From NCBI GenBank assembly GCA_028683555.1, contig JAQUHN010000007.1, positions 1-47,536 of the forward strand: a DNA stretch of 47,536 nucleotides. The letters are read 5' to 3'. The notes below the pieces were generated by a model. It was not told where the DNA came from and did no database searches. It saw nothing but the letters and a program-made list of their open reading frames with translations. Made by a program: the position numbers and the translations under genes. Positions 29,987 through 36,591 of this stretch are shown piece after piece. This DNA comes from Geobacteraceae bacterium (GTDB lineage Bacteria > Desulfobacterota > Desulfuromonadia > Geobacterales > Geobacteraceae). Position 1 is the stretch's first letter; every line of letters starts with the position of its first letter.

Positions 29987-30445
29987 TCAACACGCCGCGG
30001 CTCCCTGTTCCAGCGTCGCCACCTTGGCCAGGCGGCGACGATGGCGCTCGGCCCCGCTGAACGTGGCAGCAAGAAAGGTCCGGACCAGTTCCCACGCCTG
30101 TGCGTAGCCCACCACCAGGCTGCCGAGACAAATGATATTCATATCATCGTGCTCTACGCCCTGATGGGCGGAGTAATCATCGTGAATCAGGGCGGCCCGC
30201 ACAGCGGGAACCTTATTCGCGGCAATGGCGGCCCCCACCCCGCTGGAACAGAAAGCAATACCTCGATCCATCGCCCCTGCTGCAACTGCCTTGGCCAAGG
30301 GAATGACGAAATCGGGATAATCATCGTCCGGGTCGAGCACTGTGGCGCCGAAGTCCGTTACCTCGTACCCGGCCTCCGCGAGGGCAACAGCCATCCTTTC
30401 CTTCATGGTGAAGCCACCGTGGTCGGCGGCAATGCCGATTCGCAT
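29987..30445 (-). CDS. rpiB: RpiB/LacAB-family sugar-phosphate isomerase
   Basis: Interconverts ribose 5-phosphate and ribulose 5-phosphate, or a related sugar phosphate. The 152-aa protein starts MRIGIAADHGGFTMKERM and has the catalytic-loop Cys in GIAFCSSGVGAAIAANK, where most RpiB have CGTG. HDDYSAHQGVEHDDMNIICL carries the conserved His. This CSSGVG variant marks a subgroup of the family, so the substrate may differ from plain ribose 5-phosphate. ATG at 30445 is chosen for AAAGGAG about 9 nt upstream. Confidence 0.88.
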   Translation of the reverse strand: MRIGIAADHGGFTMKERMAVALAEAGYEVTDFGATVLDPDDDYPDFVIPLAKAVAAGAMDRGIAFCSSGVGAAIAANKVPAVRAALIHDDYSAHQGVEHDDMNIICLGSLVVGYAQAWELVRTFLAATFSGAERHRRRLAKVATLEQGAAAC

Positions 30446-30523
30446 AACCGTTGCTCCTTTCACCAGTCGAACAGGCCGTCATCATTGCGTCGCACCGGCA
30501 ACGAGAGTTCGCCCTGACGATCG

Positions 30524-30566
30524 AAAAAAGGCAACGGGCTGCTTTCCTGCCAAGGAGCCCGTTGCC
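30524..30566 (-). terminator. Rho-independent terminator
   Basis: Arms GGCAACGGGCT (30530-30540) and AGCCCGTTGCC (30556-30566) form an 11-bp stem, followed on the minus strand by six T (30529-30524). It terminates the secreted-protein gene at 30676-31314. Confidence 0.88.
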
Positions 30567-30675
30567 TTTCGATTCAATCAATTTTCACCTGAACAGCCCT
30601 GAAATCTCAGGCCCGCAGATTTCAACCAAACCGGATTCTTGCCGGGTCACTTCCTGTGGAACCCCGCCGGATTCC

Positions 30676-31314
30676 TCAATGACGGCCCTTCCCGCCGCCT
30701 CTGGCAGGTGGCGGCGGGCCATACTGCTGATAGTGCTGACGGATCACCCGACTGCGCGGCTGGTAATGGTAATGCTGGCTGCGCACCGCCGGCTGTTGCT
30801 CCATGCGGGGATACCGTTTTCCCGAATAGTTTCGCTGATAGGTAGGCAGCGGAGCTGGCGGAGGCGCTGTCCTGCGGTTCCAGCTGTTCCAGCCGCTGCG
30901 GCGCTGCACCCATTGCGGCCCCCAATGATCACCCCAGCGAGGCGGGGCAGTTGCCCGCCAGCCGCGAAAATATGGCGGCGGGTGGCGGTAGTAGCGAACC
31001 GGAACCCGCAGGATATACAGCGGCACCACCTCCGGCGCCACGAGCCCCCAAGGGCCATTGTACCAGGTACTGGCGTACCAGTTGTCGTCATAAAAGACCC
31101 AGTACATGCCGTCGTAAAAGAAATAGTTGGCACTCAACTCCGGAGCGTAGTAGACCGGGTAACCGGGTACCCGGGCAAGTCTCGGGTACAGCGGCAGATT
31201 GATGCCGATGCTCACGTTGGGAAGCCCGATACCGATGCTCACCTGGGCTTCCGCAGAAACCGCCAGGCACAACATCATGCCCAGCACCAGAACTGCGCAA
31301 CGAATTTTCCGCAT
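30676..31314 (-). CDS. Secreted Tyr/Trp/Pro/Arg-rich protein
   Basis: 212-aa exported protein: Sec signal peptide MRKIRCAVLVLGMMLCLAVS ending AEAQ. The first half has repeated aromatic patterns (YPVYYAPELSANYFFYDGMYW, split; WYASTWYNGPWGLVAPEVVP), similar to YXWGXW-type exported proteins of delta- and gammaproteobacteria. The second half is basic and low-complexity, rich in Pro, Arg and Gln (HYHYQPRSRVIRQHY, QQYGPPPPARGGGKGRH). Function unknown. ATG at 31314 has AAAGGGAGGA 5 nt upstream; the frame is open further without support. A strong promoter and terminator show a single-gene unit. Confidence 0.8.
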   Translation of the reverse strand: MRKIRCAVLVLGMMLCLAVSAEAQVSIGIGLPNVSIGINLPLYPRLARVPGYPVYYAPELSANYFFYDGMYWVFYDDNWYASTWYNGPWGLVAPEVVPLYILRVPVRYYRHPPPYFRGWRATAPPRWGDHWGPQWVQRRSGWNSWNRRTAPPPAPLPTYQRNYSGKRYPRMEQQPAVRSQHYHYQPRSRVIRQHYQQYGPPPPARGGGKGRH

Positions 31315-31438
31315 TGTGTCCTCCCTTTTCAGGAGCAGGGTCGCGGACTCTCCTTGCACCGGCAAGGATCCCGGCCCCGGCTCGCTGATCAGCAGGTGGT
31401 AGTATCCCTTCCTTTCCGTAACGCCAAACCTGATTTCA

Positions 31439-31466
31439 ACTATACGTCAGGCATTACATCTGTCAA
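31439..31466 (-). promoter_or_regulatory. Strong sigma-70 promoter
   Basis: Minus strand: consensus TTGACA (31466-31461), 16-nt spacer, TATAGT (31444-31439). It reads into the secreted-protein gene, about 125 nt upstream of its ATG. Confidence 0.75.
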
Positions 31467-31530
31467 CAAAGCCCGCAGTCACAGAAGCCGGCAGCTCCAA
31501 GGGACTGGCACACGGAAGCGTTACAGTTTT

Positions 31531-31755
31531 CTACCAGAGATCGGGACCAGCCTTGATCATCCCGGCGACTATACCCTTCACGCGCTGCAGCATCCGCTCC
31601 CACGCATCGCGCTCTGCCCCGCAGGCAGCCTCTGTTCGAGCATTGATTGCCTTGTAGATATGCGTGGCAAAGGGTTCCAGTAACGTTATTGACTCTTTGT
31701 CTTTCGCCTCAACCGCTGCAGCCAGGGCATCCAGATACTTTTCCATGGTATTCAT
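31531..31755 (-). CDS. Small helical hypothetical protein (74 aa)
   Basis: Starts MNTMEKYLDALAAAVEAKDK and is nearly all alpha-helical by composition, without signal peptide or Cys motif apart from one Cys. AAGGAGCACC lies 8 nt before the ATG, so expression is plausible. It is cotranscribed with a similar-sized gene 83 nt upstream. No family recognised. Confidence 0.65.
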   Translation of the reverse strand: MNTMEKYLDALAAAVEAKDKESITLLEPFATHIYKAINARTEAACGAERDAWERMLQRVKGIVAGMIKAGPDLW

Positions 31756-31838
31756 GATGGTGCTCCTTTTTGGTTAGTTGCTATCCGGAGAGCGGTGTCA
31801 AAACCGCGCTTGGGCAGCAGTTTTATGGAGTTTCCGAA

Positions 31839-32066
31839 TCATCGCTGCCGGCTTTCGGCAAGCTTTTCCAGCAGCGGCTTGAGGAACTTTTCAAAAACAA
31901 CCTTCTGCTTCGCGGTCAGCAGATCGTAGTCCCCTTCGTTATCCAGCAAAAAGGTGCCGACGCCGATCACCGTTTTTGCCAGATAGCCGGTCCCGGCAAC
32001 AATTTCCTCAATCTCCTCGCCACGTTTGCTGAGCAAATCTTTCATCAAACTCAAGTCTACATTCAT
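31839..32066 (-). CDS. Small acidic/helical hypothetical protein (75 aa)
   Basis: Reads MNVDLSLMKDLLSKRGEEIE and continues with LLDNEGDYDLLTAKQKVVFE before a basic-acidic helix. GGAGA lies 8 nt before the ATG. No signal peptide or known motif. It lies 67 nt downstream of the TPR gene on the same strand, so an operon TPR - 75 aa - 74 aa is likely. Confidence 0.65.
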   Translation of the reverse strand: MNVDLSLMKDLLSKRGEEIEEIVAGTGYLAKTVIGVGTFLLDNEGDYDLLTAKQKVVFEKFLKPLLEKLAESRQR

Positions 32067-32133
32067 GTAATTTTCTCCAACAGAAATAATGGGTGCTGCG
32101 TGTCGAGTGGGTGGTTCCGGAAGTTCCCCTGGA

Positions 32134-33165
32134 TCAACAACAACCTTTGGTGAATTTTTTTACCAGATAGGTGGCTTCCTTGGTCCGCCCCTGTCTTTGC
32201 AGGAGCGGCACGAGTCGCTCCGCCGCCTCCCTGGCGTGGGCCGGAGAAGCAAGCAGCGTCGAATAGCTTTCGACAGCATTCGACTCATCCTGGAGGTGGA
32301 CATACAGATCACCGTGCATCAGCCTGGCCTGCTCCGGAAGCAGGTCATCCGAAATCATCCGCTCCAGGACCCGCAACGCCTCGGGTTCCCTGCCGGTCTC
32401 GGTATAAAGCTGAGCCAGTCCAATAGTACAGAGCGGGTTGGCAGGATTTAAAGCAAGGGCCTTGAGCAAAAGATGCTCGCACCTGCCGGAATCGCCCTGG
32501 TGGAAATAGAGTATTGCCCTTTCATAATGCAGAATGTCATCTTCCTTCTCTGCGGATAACTCCTCGAACACCCGCAGGGCGCCTTCTTCATTCCCTTCCA
32601 GATTGAGGAAGCAACCCTTGGCGAATTCTTCCCCCATTCCGGCATAACGCTCGGGAAGATCTCCGGGCAGCGTCTGAAAATAGAGCGCCAACCTGTCTTC
32701 CCTGGTGATAGTACCTGCCATGTCAGGTTGATCGTCGGCTTCTGCTTCGGCCGCGTCCGCCGCGCAACTGCCGCAGCCGTCGACCGGCTCGACCCATGCC
32801 GCCGCGGAAACCTCGGAACCAAGTTGGGCCAGCAGTCTCTCGGCGCTTTCCCGGAGAGTTCCGTCATCGGCCAGGTCCATGATGAGCCGCAGATGTTCCC
32901 CGGCCTTTTCCCTGTCGCCGCCGGCAAGGGCATGTTCCGCCTCGACCAGGTTCAGGCGACCCAACATAGTGCCTGTCAGCGCGATTTTTTGCCGCACGTC
33001 CTCAACCTGGGAAAGGGCTGTCTCGCCGCTCGCCTCGATCTTTTCCAGGGCCTCGCAATAGGCATGTCTCGCATCGGCGAACCGCTCGTCAGCCAGACAC
33101 CTGTCTCCCTTTTCCAGGTAATGACTGTAATCCTTGCCGAATTTAAACAGTTTCTTCAGAAACAT
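32134..33165 (-). CDS. TPR-repeat protein
   Basis: 343-aa cytoplasmic scaffold-type protein with several tetratricopeptide-like helix pairs: YLEKGDRCLADERFADARHA, EHALAGGDREKAGEHLRLIM, then ILYFHQGDSGRCEHLLLKAL, NPANPLCTIGLAQLYTETGR and EPEALRVLERMISDD. A Cys pair occurs in VDGCGSCAADAAEAEADD in a linker, and the chain ends TKGCC, so it may bind metal or form a disulfide (inference). ATG at 33165 has GAGGTG 6 nt upstream. It is divergent from the zinc-ribbon gene at 33534. Partner unknown. Confidence 0.8.
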   Translation of the reverse strand: MFLKKLFKFGKDYSHYLEKGDRCLADERFADARHAYCEALEKIEASGETALSQVEDVRQKIALTGTMLGRLNLVEAEHALAGGDREKAGEHLRLIMDLADDGTLRESAERLLAQLGSEVSAAAWVEPVDGCGSCAADAAEAEADDQPDMAGTITREDRLALYFQTLPGDLPERYAGMGEEFAKGCFLNLEGNEEGALRVFEELSAEKEDDILHYERAILYFHQGDSGRCEHLLLKALALNPANPLCTIGLAQLYTETGREPEALRVLERMISDDLLPEQARLMHGDLYVHLQDESNAVESYSTLLASPAHAREAAERLVPLLQRQGRTKEATYLVKKFTKGCC

Positions 33166-33533
33166 ATATTCACCTCAAAAAAAGTGTGTCGCAGCTTTCC
33201 GTTTCTCGTCAGGCGGCAAACCGCTCGAAAGTACGTGTACCGCCACCTTGCATTCAGTGGTCCAGGCACAACTCAGCTGCAGCATCGATTGTTGCGCATA
33301 TCATTGCACATTTCTTTTACGGAACAAATAGTTATTCGGACGGTTATGCGGGACATATCGATTTTCTCCTGACCAATACGAAATTTGCCCTGTTTTCCTA
33401 CTCTTGCAAAGTTGCTCGACAGCCCCCCATGCCCCGGAAATCGCCGGGAATTGACCTGCGTCATGTTGTCTGGGGAGCAGGTGGGATACCTTCGAGACGC
33501 TTGGCAAAACTCGACAGTTCAAGGAGGTTGACT

Positions 33534-33818
33534 ATGGGTAACTGTGCAGGATGTGGCAACGGGGCGGGACCATTTTCCGAAGGAAGAGAACTGGTGGAAT
33601 TCGTCTACCATGCCCACGGTGGCGGAGTCAGGAACAAGCCCATTACCAGCGGCGGCCTGCAGGCCGTCTGCCAGGGGTGCGGCGCCGGATTTACCCTGGC
33701 AACCTACCTGGGAAGCTGCCCGGAGTGCAGCGGGGTCCATGCCGTAGCACCGCCCCGCAGCAATGACCCGGCCAACATCCAGTTTGCCGGTAAAGACTAT
33801 CGGCTTCCTGAAGCATAA
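33534..33818 (+). CDS. Small zinc-ribbon-like protein (94 aa)
   Basis: Starts MGNCAGCGNGAGPFSEGREL and contains three CxxC knuckles (CAGC, CQGC, CPEC), enough to bind one or two zinc ions. AAGGAGG lies 7 nt before the ATG. The frame is open 116 codons further upstream but only this start has a ribosome site. It faces the selenoprotein gene tail to tail, 40 nt apart. It might serve as a redox or metal partner, but that is speculation. I do not recognise a named family. Confidence 0.72.
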   Translation: MGNCAGCGNGAGPFSEGRELVEFVYHAHGGGVRNKPITSGGLQAVCQGCGAGFTLATYLGSCPECSGVHAVAPPRSNDPANIQFAGKDYRLPEA

Positions 33819-33858
33819 TTAGTCCAGCGCCACGGCGACCCGGGGTATCTTGCAGCGG

Positions 33859-34464
33859 TCAATCACCGGCAACCAGTTTCACGAAATCTTCATAGGGATG
33901 AAATCCCACCAGCGTCTTTTCACCAAACAGGTGAAACGGGACCGCCGTGACTGCCAGCGCTGCTGCCCTGGCCCAATCAGCATCCACAGCTGCGGCGAAC
34001 AGACCTTGGGCCAGGATGTCATACACCTCATTTTTCGGCAAACCGGCCGCTTCGGCAATCGCTTCCAGTTCCGGCAGCAGGGCAATATTACGCCCCTCGG
34101 CAAAATAGGCGTGGTAGGTCCCGCGCCGGAACTGGTCACCCTTGTCCATGGCTTCCGCCCATTTCCCCAGTTCCTGGGCTCTACGGCTGTTATGTATGCG
34201 AGTCCTTGCCATCAGAGGGAGACCGACCTCCCCGGCCACCACCGCCAGCCGCTGCAGCATGGCCCCCACATCAAAATTACGGCCGCGGAACAGGTCACCC
34301 AGTTCCATCCCTTCTTCCGGTATTTCCGGATGCAACGGAAAAACCGTCCAGCGCAGCTCAACACCAAAGTCCCGCTGCAGCCTGTCAGTACGCACGGTAC
34401 TGAAATAACACCACGGTCAGATATAATCGAAAAGCACCTCTACCCGCCGAATGTCTCCTCCCAC
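33859..34464 (-). CDS. DsbA/FrnE-like thiol oxidoreductase, putative selenoprotein (U-P-W-C)
   Basis: 201 aa if TGA at 34419-34417 is read as selenocysteine. Translation from GTG 34464 (AAGGAG 6 nt upstream) gives MGGDIRRVEVLFDYI-U-PWC, then YFSTVRTDRLQRDFGVELRW. This matches the thioredoxin-fold start of FrnE/DsbA-type proteins, whose motif is CPWC: Sec replaces the first, nucleophilic Cys. The C-terminal part AVTAVPFHLFGEKTLVGFHP resembles the cis-Pro-containing loop region. A SECIS-like hairpin follows at the right distance. The alternative is a nonsense mutation or sequencing error (TGC/TGT to TGA). The lack of other lesions and the SECIS favour Sec. It likely reduces or isomerises an unknown disulfide or small substrate. 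Confidence 0.82.
34385..34403 (-). promoter_or_regulatory. Bacterial SECIS-like hairpin
   Basis: In the mRNA UCAGUAC-CGUGC-GUACUGA forms a perfect 7-bp stem with a 5-nt loop that has G at position 2 and U at position 3. The loop begins 20 nt after the UGA, inside the usual 16-37 nt range. It lies within the coding region, as bacterial SECIS elements do. Confidence 0.75.
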
Positions 34465-34514
34465 GATAGTCTCCTTTGTCCTATTAGACACCCGCATTGC
34501 AGGATCACCCCCTT

Positions 34515-34542
34515 ATTATCCGACAAACAGCAGCATAATCAA
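34515..34542 (-). promoter_or_regulatory. Putative promoter of the selenoprotein gene
   Basis: Minus strand TTGATT (34542-34537), 16-nt spacer, GATAAT (34520-34515), about 50 nt upstream of the GTG start. Confidence 0.6.
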
Positions 34543-34696
34543 GATCATGCCTGTTACCGGAGAGTGTCCGCCGTTTTCTTGTCGTTGGTGCAGGTGAAGT
34601 TGCCGAGCGATCAACAAATCTGTACCGACTGCTCTTGCAAGCTGCATAGTCTGCTATACTTAATCGTACCGTATCCGGAGAGAGGAATCCCACACC

Positions 34697-34882
34697 ATGA
34701 CCTGCTCTGCCAACAATGCCAAGAGTACAGCTGAGTCTGGTACAAAGTTGATCCAGGATAAAAGGACCGAGCCTCGTATTCTCCCCTACTATTGCAGCTG
34801 GTACCGCAGCATCTTCCCCCGTAAAACAACCGGGAGCGGAAGCGAGAACGAAGGAAAGTTTCAAGGACAGGTACCGGGATAA
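34697..34882 (+). CDS. Possible 61-aa small protein
   Basis: Reads MTCSANNAKSTAESGTKLIQ and ends FQGQVPG. AGAGGAA lies about 9 nt before the ATG, and a TATACT -10 like sequence is seen near 34657. The composition is ordinary but no homology or motif is evident, and the reverse frame is equally open. Could be noncoding. Confidence 0.25.
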   Translation: MTCSANNAKSTAESGTKLIQDKRTEPRILPYYCSWYRSIFPRKTTGSGSENEGKFQGQVPG

Positions 34883-35029
34883 CAAGCAGATAGCATGTCA
34901 ATCGTTCAAACCATGCAAGACCGTCAGACATGATGCCGCCACACGTCCTTTCCCTGGTGACGCCTCACGTTTCAGGGAGACCTGCATGGCACATGTCACC
35001 ATGACTTTTTTCCGGCAAGGAGGGTATCC

Positions 35030-35557
35030 ATGAACGAAGCGAAACCTAACGACTACGACCAGGCACCGCATCATCTGCGCGGGCTGCTCCGGCACTTCGC
35101 AGACCTGCGCGACGGCACGCACGGCAACGGGGCAACCAGCCGGGCCGACAAGGAGCAGCTCTTCATCGCGGCAGTCGCCTTCCTCGATCCATGTGCACGC
35201 CAGGCCCTTGCCGAACTGAACGAAATTCTGCTGCTCGGCAGCGGCACCATCACCGCCAGCGGCGTCACCGGCCAGCCCGGCAGCGACCTCAGCGCTGTGT
35301 GGACCCTTGCCTGGCCGGAACAGAAACGGGCGGATATCCCGCCCATTACCCTGAAGGCCTTCTACGGACGCAATTTTCACCACCCGCACCTGCGTGGCGG
35401 AACCGTGGGCGTCTGGCCGCTCAATGTCTTTAGCGATGAAGACGCTGCGGCCGAACTGTCGACGCTACGGGCCATAGCCAGCGCCGAGCTGCACAACCTG
35501 GTTTTCCAGAGCAACTACCGCATTGTTCCGCAAACAACCCGGGGAGAACGCACCTAA
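35030..35557 (+). CDS. Hypothetical protein (175 aa)
   Basis: Soluble protein starting MNEAKPNDYDQAPHHLRGLL. It contains DKEQLFIAAVAFLDPCARQA, a Gly-rich GTITASGVTGQPGSDLSAVW and PITLKAFYGRNFHHPHLRGG, a His-rich segment that could bind metal. No signal peptide. AAGGAGGG is 6 nt before the ATG. It is followed by a strong terminator, so it is a single-gene unit. I do not recognise the family. Confidence 0.75.
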   Translation: MNEAKPNDYDQAPHHLRGLLRHFADLRDGTHGNGATSRADKEQLFIAAVAFLDPCARQALAELNEILLLGSGTITASGVTGQPGSDLSAVWTLAWPEQKRADIPPITLKAFYGRNFHHPHLRGGTVGVWPLNVFSDEDAAAELSTLRAIASAELHNLVFQSNYRIVPQTTRGERT

Positions 35558-35578
35558 TACAATGCAACCGCTTGCAGC

Positions 35579-35608
35579 AAAAAAAGGCGGCCGAATCGGC
35601 CGCCTTTT
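35579..35608. terminator. Bidirectional rho-independent terminator
   Basis: AAAAGGCGGCCG (35582-35593), loop AAT, CGGCCGCCTTTT (35597-35608). T-runs exist on both strands (minus: eight T at 35586-35579). It serves the 175-aa gene and the convergent solute-binding gene. Confidence 0.9.
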
Positions 35609-35652
35609 GTACGAAATATGACTATGCAACAATTGTTTTCCCGGGTCGGCTG

Positions 35653-36528
35653 CTACTTCATCGCAGCCGGATCGAACCAGAGCGAAACGTCGGCCAGCGG
35701 TGTGTCCTTTGGCAGGAAGGGATTCTTGATCCTGATGATACGCCGGTTCTTGAGATTGGCCTTGATTATCGAAGTTCTGTTGTATTTCATGAAAATCGCG
35801 TCGAAAGAACCATCCTTCATCATTTTCCGGATCCCGGTCTCGACCCGTTTCGCGAGTGATTTGTCGGATTTATTGAAAAAGAAATAGTAGGGCCAGGGAT
35901 AGTAGATAAGCAAATTCTTCTCCACGGCAAGATTGGGGATGGCAGCACGGCGGGCGGCATACTCCGGGAAGACTTCGTTGATGCCGCGTGGGAACAAATC
36001 CACGCGGTTTGCGGCAACCATCTTGAACAAACTCTCGTAGCCCGCCATGTACACCTTGATGCCATTTGTCTTATAAATCGCGACATCACCCCAGCCGATC
36101 CCCTGGCCGACCCGTACTTTTTCCAGCTCGTGCAGGTTTCGTATCTTGTCGATATCCGCCTGCCTGTTTTTGGCGATCAGGGCCACGCGATAGCCGAGGA
36201 TTCCTTTCCGAAGCGGTATTCGCACGGCACGGTAAGTTTTCTCCTTCTGTACCGAGGTACCGCACCAGGCTATATTGACCATCCCGGCCGGATTGCGCAG
36301 TTCGGCAAGGGATCGTGCCTCATTCATGCCGGATTTGCTCGGTTGAAGTGTATACGGCCCATAGTCGGCTACCGTCTTCTCGAGGGCCGTCTTCAAGATT
36401 TCGACCAGATCGTTGTACCGCGAATCGGCCCCCGACTCAAAGGCGGGATAGACGACCGTGGTTTGACCTATAGCCATCGTCGAAGTCAGAATGACGAACA
36501 GCAGCGATATCGCAAACGAACGCTTCAT
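35653..36528 (-). CDS. Periplasmic solute-binding (type 2 PBP) protein
   Basis: 291-aa exported protein with a Sec signal (MKRSFAISLLFVILTSTMAI, cleavage near GQ). The body is like amino-acid-type solute-binding proteins: a hinge region RIPLRKGILGYRVALIAKNR, VRVGQGIGWGDVAIYKTNGI, then FFFNKSDKSLAKRVETGIRK and MMKDGSFDAIFMKYN, which is the usual C-terminal helix. No permease is nearby. It is encoded 63 nt after a hybrid histidine kinase, so it may act as a ligand sensor for that kinase (inference). AGGAG lies 6 nt upstream of the ATG. Confidence 0.83.
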   Translation of the reverse strand: MKRSFAISLLFVILTSTMAIGQTTVVYPAFESGADSRYNDLVEILKTALEKTVADYGPYTLQPSKSGMNEARSLAELRNPAGMVNIAWCGTSVQKEKTYRAVRIPLRKGILGYRVALIAKNRQADIDKIRNLHELEKVRVGQGIGWGDVAIYKTNGIKVYMAGYESLFKMVAANRVDLFPRGINEVFPEYAARRAAIPNLAVEKNLLIYYPWPYYFFFNKSDKSLAKRVETGIRKMMKDGSFDAIFMKYNRTSIIKANLKNRRIIRIKNPFLPKDTPLADVSLWFDPAAMK

Positions 36529-36591
36529 TGGTTGCTCCTCGCATCGATCCTTTTCGAAGCTCGTTTCAGCCCCTTTTTGTGCGTAAACCCG

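Noticed and set aside
33210-33260. GEMM-like (c-di-GMP riboswitch) sequence GGCAAACC...CGAAAG
   Set aside because: Lacks the GGACGCAAAGCC core and the pairing of P1b.
33859-34395. FrnE-like gene starting after the TGA, or a pseudogene with a stop
   Set aside because: The start after the TGA has no ribosome site and lacks the active site, while the longer frame has both plus a SECIS-like hairpin.
34505-34885. 126-aa minus-strand frame upstream of the selenoprotein
   Set aside because: No ribosome site, Arg/Ser-rich without domain pattern, and it overlaps the likely promoter.
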